A stretch of DNA of 64,000 bases from Anaerolineales bacterium UBA5797 (GCA_002418205.1 DIDP01000012.1:1-64000), one strand, 5' to 3'. Positions 16,246 through 25,444 are shown, numbered from the stretch's first letter. Notes: generated by a model from the sequence alone, not told the origin. Numbers and translations: made by a program.

Positions 16246-17088
16246 ATGAAGGAACTTGTTTTTCTAAAACTCGGCGGCTCGCTGATCACCGATAAGACCA
16301 AACCCTATACCCCGCGTCTGGATGTGATGGAGGACGTTGCCCTGCAGATCGCGACGGCGCTTCGGACTCAGCCGAACCTGCGCCTCGTCATCGGACACGG
16401 CGCGGGCTCCTTCGGTCACGTCCCTGCGAGTGAGTATCACACGCGCGACGGACTGCCGCCGCGTTCCACTCCGCTTGTGCACCGCGAACGCGATGAAACG
16501 GAAGGCAATTATTGGATGGGCTTTGCCGAGGTCTGGTATCAAGCCTCCTCGTTGAATCGATTCGTCATGCAGGCGTTGCACAACGCCGGGGTCCACGCCA
16601 TTGCGCTGCATCCTTCGGCAAGCGTCATCGCCAGCAGCGGGCGCGCCTCCATCTGGGAGACCACCCCCATCCGCATGGCTTTGGCGGCGGGGATCGTGCC
16701 GGTCATTCACGGAGACGTGGTCTTTGACGAAGTCCGCGGCGGCACGATCCTTTCAACCGAGGACCTGTTCGCACATCTCGCGCATGCCCTCAGCCCGGAG
16801 CGGATCCTGCTCGCGGGCCTCGAAGCGGCGGTGTGGATGGACTTCCCGGCGCGCACAAAAAAGATCGAAAAGATCACGCCCGACTCGTTCAAGGAGGTCA
16901 GCGCCGGGGTCGGCAAATCGCACGGCGCGGATGTGACCGGCGGCATGGAATCAAAGGTCAGCGAGATGCTCGAACTGGTGCAGAAAAGCACCGGGCTGTC
17001 CGTCCAGATCTTTTCCGGAGAGGAACCGGGGAACATCGTCCGCGCGCTGACCGGGGAAACGTTGGGGACGCTCATTACCGCCTCGTAA
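16246..17088 (+). CDS. Isopentenyl phosphate kinase
   Basis: 280 residues of the amino acid kinase fold. It phosphorylates isopentenyl phosphate to isopentenyl diphosphate, the last step of the alternative mevalonate pathway known from archaea and some Chloroflexota. Motifs: LKLGGSLITDK (7-17), GHGAGSFGH (50-58) with the family's catalytic His58, HGDVVFD, the sugar-kinase-like STEDL, and KSHGADVTGGMESKV near 225. The ATG at 16246 is preferred to the in-frame TTG three codons earlier because homologs start this way; there is no clear SD. It stands alone, divergent from the giant Thr-Pro gene. Isoprenoid biosynthesis through this route would also need a phosphomevalonate decarboxylase elsewhere. 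Confidence 0.85.
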   Translation: MKELVFLKLGGSLITDKTKPYTPRLDVMEDVALQIATALRTQPNLRLVIGHGAGSFGHVPASEYHTRDGLPPRSTPLVHRERDETEGNYWMGFAEVWYQASSLNRFVMQALHNAGVHAIALHPSASVIASSGRASIWETTPIRMALAAGIVPVIHGDVVFDEVRGGTILSTEDLFAHLAHALSPERILLAGLEAAVWMDFPARTKKIEKITPDSFKEVSAGVGKSHGADVTGGMESKVSEMLELVQKSTGLSVQIFSGEEPGNIVRALTGETLGTLITAS

Positions 17089-17150
17089 GGGAACGAGTTG
17101 AATGGGTGATGATTCTGGGGTGAAAGTGACAAAGATGTGACGGAAATCCA

Positions 17151-17179
17151 TTGCCTTTTTTGTGAAAATTTTCGATAAT
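17151..17179 (+). promoter_or_regulatory. Sigma70-type promoter of formate-THF ligase
   Basis: TTGCCT (17151-17156), a 17-base AT-rich spacer, and GATAAT (17174-17179), about 65 bases before the start codon. Confidence 0.5.
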
Positions 17180-17243
17180 AGGGGAGTGCGTGTATTCCAC
17201 GTGCTTATCTCCATACAATTTCATATCATACAAAGGAGAAGAT

Positions 17244-19226
17244 ATGGCAACCAAGAAAGCAACCGTCAAGAAGACCGTCAAGGGGACGAAGAAAGCGGTG
17301 AAGAAAGCCGCCCCGAAGAAGATCAAATTCGCCTATAAACCCACCAAAATCAAACTGCTCAAGCCCGTGCCGTCCGATATCGAGATCGCGCAGGCTGGCA
17401 AACTCAAACCCATCACCGAGATCGCAAAGGAGTTGGGCATCAAGGAAAGCGAACTCGAAATGTTCGGACCTTACAAAGCCAAGGTCAAACTAGAGATCCT
17501 CGACCGCCTCGCCAAACGCCCGAACGGCAAATACATCGATGTGACCGCCATCACCCCCACGCCGCTCGGCGAGGGCAAGACCACAACCACCGTCGGTGTT
17601 TCGCAGGCGCTCGGCGCACACCTCGGCAAGAAGGTCATCACCGTCATCCGCCAGCCCTCGCAGGGACCGACCTTCGGCATCAAGGGCGGCGCGGCAGGCG
17701 GCGGATACTCCCAGATCATCCCCATGGAGGATTTCAACCTGCACCTCACCGGCGACATCCACGCCATCACTGCCGCGCACAACCTGTGCGCCGCCGCGCT
17801 GGATGCCCGCATCATGCACGAAGCCAAAACACCCGAGGACGAGAAATTGTTCAATGCCCTCTGCCCGCCCGATAAAAAGGGGAACCGAAAGTTCTCCCCC
17901 AGCATGCTGCGGCGGCTGAAAAAACTGGGCATCAACAAAAAGAATCCGAACGACCTGACCCCCGAGGAACGCCGCCGTTTTGTCCGTCTCGACATGGATT
18001 ACAGCGGCGTGCAATGGCGGCGCGTCATCGACGTCAACGACCGCATGTTGCGCGAGATCCAGGTCGGCCTGGGAAGTGAAGAGGCTGGCTTTGAGCACGC
18101 CTCCGGTTATGACATCACCGTCGCGTCTGAGATCATGGCGATCCTCGCGTTGACCACCTCCCTCGAGGATATGCGCGAACGACTCGGCCGCATGGTGGTG
18201 GCTGTCAATAAACAAGGCGAAGCCGTTACCGCCGAAGACCTCGGCGTTGCCGGCGCGTTGACCGTCCTGATGAAGGACGCCATCAAACCGAACCTGATGC
18301 AAACCCTCGAAGGCACACCCGCATTCGTCCACGCGGGACCGTTCGCCAACATTGCACACGGCAACAGTTCCATCATCGCCGACAAGATCGCCCTCAAACT
18401 TGGCGATTACGTCATCACCGAATCCGGCTTCGGCGCCGACATCGGCATGGAAAAATTCTTCGATATCAAATGCCGCTACTCCGGGTTGATCCCACAGGTT
18501 GTGGTATTGGTTGCCACTGTCCGCGCCCTCAAGATGCATGGCGGCGGACCGAAGGTTGTGGCAGGCAAACCGCTCGCGCCCGAATACACCGATGAGAACC
18601 TCGACCTGCTCGAAAAAGGTCTGCCCAACATGACCCAGCATATTCAGAACGCCCTCAAATATGGCGTCAATGTTGTGGTCGCAGTCAACTCCTTCGCCAA
18701 CGACACCCCCGCTGAAGTGGAACTCGTCCGCAAAGCCGCGCTCGAAGCCGGCGCCATGGACGCGGTCGTCTCCCGTCACTGGATGGAAGGCGGCAAGGGC
18801 GCGATCGCATTGGCTGAAGCAGTTGTCAAAGCCTGCGAGCAACCCAGCAAGTTCCAGTTCCTCTACGACCTGAACCTGCCCATCAAGGAAAAGATCGAGA
18901 CCATCGCCCGCGAGATCTATCGCGCCGATGGCGTGGATTACTCCCCCGAAGCCGAGGAAAAGATCGCACTCTTCACCAAACTCGGCTTTGCCGATCTGCC
19001 CCTCTGCATGGCAAAGACCCATCTTTCATTCACCGATCAAGCGGCGGTCAAAGGCGCGCCGCGCGGCTTCCGCGTCACCATCAGCGACATCCGCGCCAGC
19101 GTCGGCGCCGGTTTCCTCTATCCACTGCTCGGGACCATGCGTACCATGCCCGGCCTGCCCACCCGCCCCGTCTTCTACGACGTGGACCTCGACCTCAAGA
19201 CCGGCAAAGTCGTCGGCTTGTTCTAA
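17244..19226 (+). CDS. fhs: Formate--tetrahydrofolate ligase with lysine-rich N-terminal tail
   Basis: ATP-dependent formation of 10-formyl-THF from formate and THF, used in purine synthesis and in the methyl branch of the Wood-Ljungdahl pathway. 660 residues from the ATG at 17244, chosen because AAAGGAGA precedes it. Motifs: PSDIEIAQ...KPI at the true core start (about 40), P-loop TPTPLGEGKTTTTVG near 95, RQPSQGPTFGIKGGAAGGGY, and the C-terminal GFLYPLLGTMRTMPGLP. The core is about 620 residues, like the synthetase domain of eukaryotic C1-THF synthase and longer than the usual bacterial enzyme of about 557. The first 38 residues (Lys/Ala/Val, with AVKKAAPKK) resemble a histone-H1-like tail and are not part of the catalytic fold. 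A hairpin follows the stop. Confidence 0.93.
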   Translation: MATKKATVKKTVKGTKKAVKKAAPKKIKFAYKPTKIKLLKPVPSDIEIAQAGKLKPITEIAKELGIKESELEMFGPYKAKVKLEILDRLAKRPNGKYIDVTAITPTPLGEGKTTTTVGVSQALGAHLGKKVITVIRQPSQGPTFGIKGGAAGGGYSQIIPMEDFNLHLTGDIHAITAAHNLCAAALDARIMHEAKTPEDEKLFNALCPPDKKGNRKFSPSMLRRLKKLGINKKNPNDLTPEERRRFVRLDMDYSGVQWRRVIDVNDRMLREIQVGLGSEEAGFEHASGYDITVASEIMAILALTTSLEDMRERLGRMVVAVNKQGEAVTAEDLGVAGALTVLMKDAIKPNLMQTLEGTPAFVHAGPFANIAHGNSSIIADKIALKLGDYVITESGFGADIGMEKFFDIKCRYSGLIPQVVVLVATVRALKMHGGGPKVVAGKPLAPEYTDENLDLLEKGLPNMTQHIQNALKYGVNVVVAVNSFANDTPAEVELVRKAALEAGAMDAVVSRHWMEGGKGAIALAEAVVKACEQPSKFQFLYDLNLPIKEKIETIAREIYRADGVDYSPEAEEKIALFTKLGFADLPLCMAKTHLSFTDQAAVKGAPRGFRVTISDIRASVGAGFLYPLLGTMRTMPGLPTRPVFYDVDLDLKTGKVVGLF

Positions 19227-19232
19227 ACACCA

Positions 19233-19265
19233 AACGTCCCGAAGGATCCAATCCTTCGGGACGTT
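19233..19265 (+). terminator. Terminator-like hairpin after formate-THF ligase
   Basis: A 14-bp perfect stem (AACGTCCCGAAGGA / TCCTTCGGGACGTT) with a five-base loop starts seven bases after the stop codon. The T run is weak. Confidence 0.6.
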
Positions 19266-19299
19266 CTCCATAAGACCTTTGGGGGTCATCCTTTTAATT

Positions 19300-19327
19300 T
19301 TGCAGAACGGGCAACGCGTCTTATAAT
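19300..19327 (+). promoter_or_regulatory. Promoter of the amidase gene, probably leaderless
   Basis: TTGCAG (19300-19305), a 16-base spacer and a perfect TATAAT (19322-19327). The ATG begins at 19335, so transcription would start at or one base before the start codon. Confidence 0.6.
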
Positions 19328-19334
19328 CCTCTGC

Positions 19335-20711
19335 ATGGATACACAAACGCTGACGATCACAGACGCGCTCAATTCGTTGAATCGCGGGGACATCACGCCT
19401 CAGAATTTAGCCGAAGCCTGCTCCCGTCAAATCAACCGTCTCAACCCGACGCTTAACGCCTACATCACCGTCATCCCGCCTGAAGACGCGCTCAAAGCCC
19501 AATACCCTGCCGGCACAAGCCCGCTGACCAAAACTCTGCGCAACGTCCCCATCGCCGTCAAGGACCTGTTCGATGTGGAAGGGATTCGCACCACCATCGG
19601 CTCGAGGTTCTTTGCCGATCACATCGCCGAACATGACGCTTTCGTCGTGGACAAGCTCAAACAGTCCGGAGCCATCATCAACGGCAAGACGAACACCCAC
19701 GAGATCGCGCTGGGTATCACCGGGAACAACCCTCATTATGGAACGGCGCGCAATCCCTGGGACACACAACGCATCCCAGGCGGCTCCTCCAGCGGATCCG
19801 CCATCGCCGTTGCCACCGGCATGGCGCTGGGCGCGCTCGGCACCGACACCGGCGGCTCGATCCGCATCCCGGCTTCGTTGTGCGGGGTCGTCGGCTTCAA
19901 GCCCACGCGCGGACGCGTCAGCACGCGCGGCGTGTTCCCCCTCTCATGGAATCTCGATCATGTCGGTCCGCTCACGAAGTGCGTGAAGGACGCGGCAGTC
20001 ATCCTGCAAGTCATCTCGGTCTATGACCCGATCGACCCCTTCTCCATCAGGATGCTCACTGGCGATTATCTTGGTCACCTGGTCGACGATATGGAAGGCA
20101 GGAAGATCGCGCTTGGCACGGGTGAATTCATCGAAACATCAGATCCTGAAGTTTTAAACGCAGTGCGTGAAGCTGCGAAGGTATTTGAATCGATGGGCTG
20201 TAGAGTGGAGAAGGTCAATGTGGATTGGATGCGTGACGCCGCGCTCGCCAACAAAACCATGACCCAGGCCGACGGCGCGGCGGTCCATCGTGAGCGGTTG
20301 GAGGAGCACCCGGATTGGTTCGGCGAGGATATCCGTCGGCGGTTGGAGGATGGTGCGAAGACCACTTCGACCGAATACATCCTCGCAAGGCGGACCCAGT
20401 CTGAGGTCCGGAAGAGATGCGAGTTGTTCTTCGAGTCCTATGACTTGTTGCTCACCCCCACAACGCCCATCGCTGCGCCCACCATTGAAGGTCACGATGC
20501 TGTTGAACAGGCGGGACGGCTCACACGCTTCACCGCGCCTTTCAATCTCACAGGCCTGCCTGCATTATCGGTTCCATGCGGATTCACAAAAGAAGGTTTG
20601 CCCATCGGCTTGCAGATCGTCTCACGCGCCTGGGGGGACGCGAAAGCGCTGAACGCAGGCCACGCCTTCGAGCAAGCCACGGACTGGCACAAGAAATTTC
20701 CTGTGATCTAG
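19335..20711 (+). CDS. Amidase signature family hydrolase
   Basis: 458 residues, the normal length of the amidase signature family. The Ser-cisSer-Lys triad is visible: Lys in VAVKDLFD-like PIAVKDLFD (about 76), GGSSSGSA (about 153-160) and TDTGGSIR (about 175). Enzymes of this family hydrolyse small amides or act as GatA in Glu-tRNA amidotransferase. The gene stands alone, without gatB or gatC, and lacks the longer GatA C-terminal pattern, so a stand-alone amidase is more likely; the substrate is unknown. Cytoplasmic. No SD is visible before the ATG, which fits the leaderless promoter. Confidence 0.85.
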   Translation: MDTQTLTITDALNSLNRGDITPQNLAEACSRQINRLNPTLNAYITVIPPEDALKAQYPAGTSPLTKTLRNVPIAVKDLFDVEGIRTTIGSRFFADHIAEHDAFVVDKLKQSGAIINGKTNTHEIALGITGNNPHYGTARNPWDTQRIPGGSSSGSAIAVATGMALGALGTDTGGSIRIPASLCGVVGFKPTRGRVSTRGVFPLSWNLDHVGPLTKCVKDAAVILQVISVYDPIDPFSIRMLTGDYLGHLVDDMEGRKIALGTGEFIETSDPEVLNAVREAAKVFESMGCRVEKVNVDWMRDAALANKTMTQADGAAVHRERLEEHPDWFGEDIRRRLEDGAKTTSTEYILARRTQSEVRKRCELFFESYDLLLTPTTPIAAPTIEGHDAVEQAGRLTRFTAPFNLTGLPALSVPCGFTKEGLPIGLQIVSRAWGDAKALNAGHAFEQATDWHKKFPVI

Positions 20712-20795
20712 ACAGGGCGGGGGTCAGGAAACCGCATTCTGCGCTGCTCGTCCAATTGAAAGCGGGGTCTTTATAAAAATAATGACGAAAGTCAC

Positions 20796-20825
20796 TTGTG
20801 AATTTATTCCCAAATTCTATATAAT
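20796..20825 (+). promoter_or_regulatory. Promoter of the envelope-protein operon
   Basis: TTGTGA (20796-20801), an 18-base spacer and TATAAT (20820-20825), 44 bases before the TTG start of the next gene. Confidence 0.5.
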
Positions 20826-20869
20826 TTATCTAATAGCGATATCAAATTCGTACAACTGGAGCAAATGAC

Positions 20870-21637
20870 TTGGCAAACAAGGATGAGCCCGCAAAAAAGA
20901 GCACCAGTCTGCAGGACACGTTAAAGATCGCTGCCTTTATTATCGGGGGAATCATTATTCTCGTTTTGATAAGCAAGGGCGCCCAACTGACAAGGATCAA
21001 CTTCTTTGGGATCGAGGTCGAATTCCCCACAAAGACGCCCATTACAGGCGAAACGCTCCCTCCTACAAATACAGCCACGGAGCCGGTTATACCGCCAACT
21101 CAAACCCCCATTACACCGATGGATACGCCCACCACAACCCCGGAAATTCAAATCAGCGGGGAGGTCTGGGCTGTAAACATTGACGAACCGCACATCTATC
21201 GACAGTTCTTTGCCTCGGCCCGGAAGATCACCAATTTCTCCCTGGAAGCCGATATCATCATCAACGAACCGACTTCGGAATTTCACGGTCTCATGTTCAG
21301 GGCCCAGGACGATGATGACCAGTTCTACAGTTTTAGAATCACCCAGGAGGGACAGTTTGCATTTGATCTCTGGGAGGAATCATCCGATCACACATTCAGG
21401 AGGCTCGTCGGTCCATTGAGATCCCAGGTAATTCTGACAGGTGTGGGCAGAATCAACCACCTAAAAGTGGTGGTTATCGATTCAAACTTTGACTTGTTTA
21501 TCAATGGACAAAAGGTAAGCACGATCACCGATGAAACATACCCAACCGGCAGGCTGGGCTTCGTCTCATGCACATGTGATGGCTCCGAGAATGCATCAGC
21601 AACCTTCTCGAATTTGCTGGCTGTGATCTTCCCATAA
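20870..21637 (+). CDS. Single-span membrane protein with LamG/DUF1080-like external domain
   Basis: 255 residues starting with TTG, supported by TGGAG eight bases upstream; the nearby ATG at 20865 is out of frame. One membrane helix (about 19-42) is followed by a short Thr/Pro linker (55-92) and a concanavalin-like beta-sandwich domain (about 95-255), with FHGLMFRAQDDDDQFYSF and a C-terminal GRLGFVSCTCDGSENASATF. The same domain ends the next gene, so the two arose by duplication. It probably faces outside and binds carbohydrate or another ligand; this is inferred from the fold class. The stop overlaps the next start (TAATG). Confidence 0.7.
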   Translation: MANKDEPAKKSTSLQDTLKIAAFIIGGIIILVLISKGAQLTRINFFGIEVEFPTKTPITGETLPPTNTATEPVIPPTQTPITPMDTPTTTPEIQISGEVWAVNIDEPHIYRQFFASARKITNFSLEADIIINEPTSEFHGLMFRAQDDDDQFYSFRITQEGQFAFDLWEESSDHTFRRLVGPLRSQVILTGVGRINHLKVVVIDSNFDLFINGQKVSTITDETYPTGRLGFVSCTCDGSENASATFSNLLAVIFP

Positions 21638-22848
21638 TGGGTCAGCCAATGAGCGCCAGATATCCGTTATTAGCCGCCCTATCCCTTCTCCTTATGGCTT
21701 GCATGGTTTTCAGCACGCCCTTGATCGCCCCCTCACCCACACCAAGCGCCACATCCACACCCAGTTCGACTTCCACGCCAACCTTTACCTCCACGCCCAG
21801 TCCCACACCCACGCCAAGTTTTACACCCACCCCTGCTCTGCCGATTCAACCTGAACTGGACAGTTATGCCCCTGATTTCTCGCTATCGGGTGTGGACGGG
21901 AATACTTACACTCTCTGGAGCCTGCGGGGCAGACCCGTGATCCTGAATTTTTGGGCGACCTGGTGCCATTGGTGCAAGATCGAAATGGCGGGCATGGACA
22001 ATATCTACAATAAGTATAAGGATGAGAGGGGACTGTTGATCCTGGCAATAGACGGGGACGGGGAAAGTTTTTCGGATATCAGTGAATTTCTTGAAGAGAA
22101 CTGGTACAGTTTTCCCTTCCTGGTCGATACCAGCCGGGATATCAACGATACCTATGAAATAGAGGCGTTTCCGACTTCATTCTTCATAGATTCCTACGGG
22201 GTAATCCGGTATATGAATGAAGGCTCCCTGGAGGAGCAGGAATTTGAACAAATATTGACGGACTACATATTTCCGTATTCACCGTTCCAATACAACCCAG
22301 CCACACCAACCCCCGTACAGGATCCCCTCAACATGACCCCGAGCGCTGCTCGCGGTGCGGAACTCAACCTGCCTGGTGAAATCTGGTCGGCAAACATTAC
22401 CAAATCCCATATATACGATCACAACATTGTGTCGGATGTTGAATTCACCGATTTCTCGATGCAGGTGGATGTGCGAATTGAAAGTGAAACATCCGAATAT
22501 CACGGCCTGTTGTTCAGGGAACAGGATGGGGAAAATTTCTATACCTTCAGGATCACGCCGGATGGTTATTACGAGTTCGATGTCTGGAAAACCGGCGATC
22601 GTTCGTATGAAACGATCCTGGGACCACTCGCATCCGACCATATTCTGAAGGGAGCGGGGAAGACGAACCAGCTTAAAGTCATCGCAAACGGTCAGACCTT
22701 TGAATTGTATATCAATGACAACTTCGTTGGATCGATCACAGATGACACCTTTGCCTCGGGTCGTGTCGGTCTGCTCTCATGCACTTGCGATGGTTCGTCG
22801 AATGCATCTGCGACATTTATGGATCTATGGGTTCAAGGCAACCCCTAG
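21637..22848 (+). CDS. Lipoprotein with TlpA-like thioredoxin domain and concanavalin-like domain
   Basis: 403 residues. The signal peptide ends in the lipobox LLMAC (Cys22). A Thr/Ser/Pro linker (30-70) precedes a thioredoxin-like domain (about 75-215) with the redox motif WCHWC, the cis-Pro region EAFPTSFFID and an APDFSL start typical of TlpA/ResA. The rest (about 240-403) repeats the concanavalin-like domain of the preceding gene, again ending in LLSCTCDGSSNASATF. It would act outside the membrane in thiol-disulfide exchange, perhaps in cytochrome c maturation, though no such genes are near. Translation is coupled to the previous gene by a TAATG overlap; an ATG four codons in is also possible. 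Confidence 0.85.
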   Translation: MGQPMSARYPLLAALSLLLMACMVFSTPLIAPSPTPSATSTPSSTSTPTFTSTPSPTPTPSFTPTPALPIQPELDSYAPDFSLSGVDGNTYTLWSLRGRPVILNFWATWCHWCKIEMAGMDNIYNKYKDERGLLILAIDGDGESFSDISEFLEENWYSFPFLVDTSRDINDTYEIEAFPTSFFIDSYGVIRYMNEGSLEEQEFEQILTDYIFPYSPFQYNPATPTPVQDPLNMTPSAARGAELNLPGEIWSANITKSHIYDHNIVSDVEFTDFSMQVDVRIESETSEYHGLLFREQDGENFYTFRITPDGYYEFDVWKTGDRSYETILGPLASDHILKGAGKTNQLKVIANGQTFELYINDNFVGSITDDTFASGRVGLLSCTCDGSSNASATFMDLWVQGNP

Positions 22849-22863
22849 ATCCGGGAGTGACCC

Positions 22864-23397
22864 ATGAACAAAATACCAGCCGGGAGATGGCTAACGTCGG
22901 TGATCTTCATGACTCTGACGGCCATTCTTGTAACCTCCTGTGGCAACAGCCCAACACCTGTCAGCACGGAAACGCCAGCCACGGAAGGAACGGATTGCTG
23001 CATACCTGCTGACACATCCACCCAATCCAGTCCATTTTACTTTGAGATTTCATCCAATGAAGTAATGGCAGGCCCGGGGGAAATCGCCGTTCTCCCACTG
23101 ACTGTCAGCCACGCGATACCTGCCATGGAGGCGATCAACATCATCCTGGCACCCGTATCCGGACAGAGATGGCGGTTTGCATTATGTTATGAAGACTTAT
23201 GCTTCGCCAGTGATGGTCAAAAGACCATTACCAGGGCTCTAACCCTGAAAGCCGGGAACAACCTGCAAATCGAAATCAAGTACTTTGTTCCAGATACGGC
23301 GGCATCGGCAGAAACCATGACACTGGAACTCAGAGCGGAAAGCGGAGATTCTCCGCTTGTAAACACCAGCATTTTGACGACTGCCACAATCAAGTAG
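22864..23397 (+). CDS. Lipoprotein, unknown function
   Basis: 177 residues with signal peptide and lipobox LVTSC (Cys26), then a short Thr/Pro spacer and a beta-rich domain (about 55-177) with cysteines at about 43-44 and two in ALCYEDLCF. The architecture fits an Ig-like external domain, but no family is recognised. It follows the thioredoxin-like lipoprotein by 15 bp with its own GGGAG ribosome binding site, so it probably belongs to the same three-gene envelope operon. The paired cysteines might be targets of the neighbouring redoxin, which is inference from position only. Confidence 0.65.
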   Translation: MNKIPAGRWLTSVIFMTLTAILVTSCGNSPTPVSTETPATEGTDCCIPADTSTQSSPFYFEISSNEVMAGPGEIAVLPLTVSHAIPAMEAINIILAPVSGQRWRFALCYEDLCFASDGQKTITRALTLKAGNNLQIEIKYFVPDTAASAETMTLELRAESGDSPLVNTSILTTATIK

Positions 23398-23422
23398 CGC
23401 AACAAGCCGTACGAAGTGACCG

Positions 23423-25378
23423 TCACTTTAGTTGTTCGACGATCTCCTCGTAATACCCCAACGACCCGGGGTTGATCAACGCATCTTTATTCGTCACCGC
23501 GCGTCCATTGAGGATGTTCGTGACCGCGCTCTCCACCTTTTTCATATTCAACGTATAGGGAATATCAGGCGTTTCGAGGATCACTGCAGGGACATGGCGC
23601 GGCGAGGCATTCTCGCGTAAAGTCTTTTTGATCTTATCCATCAGTTCGTCGGTCAACGAATACCCGTCTGCAAGTTTGACGAACAGGATCACGCGCTGGT
23701 CGTCCTGGTAGTTCTGCCCGATGGCGAGACTGTCGGCGATCTCGGGCAGATTCTCCATTTGGGCGTAGATCTCTGCCGTGCCGATGCGTACACCCGATGG
23801 TTTGAGCACTGCATCGGAACGACCATAGAATGTGACCCCGCCCGTATCTCCGTGGATCAAAATGTAATCGCCGTGCCGCCATACGCCGGGATAAACATCG
23901 AAATACGCCTTGTGATATTTTGAGACGTCGGGGTCGTTCCAAAAGTATAGCGGCATCGAAGGCGCAGGCGCTTCACACACCAGTTCGCCCTGTTCGTCCA
24001 AAATGGGATGTCCCTTTTCATCATAGGACTTGATCTTCATCCCCAGCGCCGGACTCTGCAATTCGCCCGCAAATACCGGGCTGATGGGACTCCCCGCCGC
24101 GAAACAGCCGTTGATGTCCGTGCCGCCGGAGATCGAATTGAAGTGCAGATCGGTTTTGATGTCGCTGTACACATAATCGAAGCCGTCCGTGGAAAGCGGC
24201 GAGCCGGTCTGCGAGATCTCACGCAGGGAAGACAGATCATAATCTTTACCCGGTGACATGCCTTCCTTTTTCAAGAAGTGGATATAACTCGCACTGCAAC
24301 CGAAGATGGTGATCTTCTCGTCCTGGATCAACTTCCACATCGCGCCCGGATCGGGATAATTGGGATTGCCGTCATACAAAACGATCGTCGCCCCGACCGC
24401 CAGCGAACTGACCAGCCAGTTCCACATCATCCAACTGCAAGACGTGATGTACATGATCGTGTCAGTGCGTTTGAGATCGGTGTGCAGGATCAACTCCTTG
24501 AGGTGATTGATCAGCACCCCGCCCGCGCCCTGCACCAGACATTTCGGTTTGCCCGTCGTCCCCGATGAGAACATGATGTATTGCGGATGGTCGAACGGCA
24601 ATTGCTCATACCGAATTTCCAGGTTGCCCTCCTTTGCAAGAAATTCATCGTAATGCACCGCGTTCGGGATCTGCGAAATATCGGGTTTCTCCCGTGTATA
24701 TGAAACCACGATCACCTTTTGCAGCGACGGGATTCCGCGTGCCACCTCTGCGGCATGTTCCAAGGTATCGAACCTTTTACCTTTGTAGAAATATCCGTCG
24801 GCGGTGATCATCGCCTTTGGCTGGACCTGCCCCAGCCGTTCGATGGCTGCACCGGGACCGATGTCTGTGGCACAGGAGGACCATGTCGCGCCGAGGCTTG
24901 CCGCCGCCAGCATGGCGATGACCGTCTCGATGAGATTCGGCATGTACCCGACGACCCGATCGCCCACCCCGACGCCTGATTCCTTTAAAGATTTGGCCAG
25001 GCGCGCCACTGAATCATATAACTCCGCGTAGGTCATTCGTTTGGACGTCTGTGTTTCGCCTTTGAAGATGAAGGCGATTTGATCGTCGCGGTAACGCAAA
25101 AGGTTTTCTGCAAAATTCAGTTTTGCGCCGGGGAACCATTTCGCGCCGGGAAATTTCGATGGATCTTCAACAACCTTGTCGTAATGCTTCGAGGCTTTGA
25201 TATCAGCAAAGTCCCAGACCTCCGCCCAGAAATCAGGGATTTGATTCACAGACCAGTCATAGAGGTCCGAATAAGAGGCGAGGTTTAGCCTGTGCCGCGC
25301 GTTGACTTCATCGATAATGCGCGTGATATTCGCATTCCGCTTGCGTTCCTCCGAGGGTGTCCATAATGGAGTTCTCAT
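23423..25378 (-). CDS. Acetoacetyl-CoA synthetase
   Basis: 651 residues from the ATG at 25378, chosen because GGAGGAG precedes it; the frame is open further upstream without a ribosome binding site. It activates acetoacetate with ATP and CoA. ANL-family motifs: the acetyl/acetoacetyl-CoA synthetase N-terminal cap (LYDWSVNQIPDFWAEVWDF), FSSGTTGKPKCLVQ (A3), TGSPLSTDGFDYVYSD, YGRSDAVLKPSGVRIG (A8) and a C-terminal PYTLNMKKVE with the adenylating lysine. The CSWMMWNW and SGGTDINGCF segments favour acetoacetyl-CoA synthetase over acetyl-CoA synthetase. It would serve ketone-body or polyhydroxybutyrate turnover, or supply the mevalonate pathway. Cytoplasmic, monocistronic. Confidence 0.88.
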   Translation of the reverse strand: MRTPLWTPSEERKRNANITRIIDEVNARHRLNLASYSDLYDWSVNQIPDFWAEVWDFADIKASKHYDKVVEDPSKFPGAKWFPGAKLNFAENLLRYRDDQIAFIFKGETQTSKRMTYAELYDSVARLAKSLKESGVGVGDRVVGYMPNLIETVIAMLAAASLGATWSSCATDIGPGAAIERLGQVQPKAMITADGYFYKGKRFDTLEHAAEVARGIPSLQKVIVVSYTREKPDISQIPNAVHYDEFLAKEGNLEIRYEQLPFDHPQYIMFSSGTTGKPKCLVQGAGGVLINHLKELILHTDLKRTDTIMYITSCSWMMWNWLVSSLAVGATIVLYDGNPNYPDPGAMWKLIQDEKITIFGCSASYIHFLKKEGMSPGKDYDLSSLREISQTGSPLSTDGFDYVYSDIKTDLHFNSISGGTDINGCFAAGSPISPVFAGELQSPALGMKIKSYDEKGHPILDEQGELVCEAPAPSMPLYFWNDPDVSKYHKAYFDVYPGVWRHGDYILIHGDTGGVTFYGRSDAVLKPSGVRIGTAEIYAQMENLPEIADSLAIGQNYQDDQRVILFVKLADGYSLTDELMDKIKKTLRENASPRHVPAVILETPDIPYTLNMKKVESAVTNILNGRAVTNKDALINPGSLGYYEEIVEQLK

Positions 25379-25444
25379 GACTTGCTCCTCCTTGATGATT
25401 GATTTGACATGCCTATTATACAATCTCAACTTTATTGAAAAGTG

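Noticed and set aside
17490..19022. A 510-codon open frame on the strand opposite formate-THF ligase
   Set aside because: It lies wholly inside a well-recognised gene and has no family features or ribosome binding site. It reflects GC-rich codon use.
24008..24568. Short plus-strand frames inside acetoacetyl-CoA synthetase
   Set aside because: No start signal or family; the minus-strand gene is complete.
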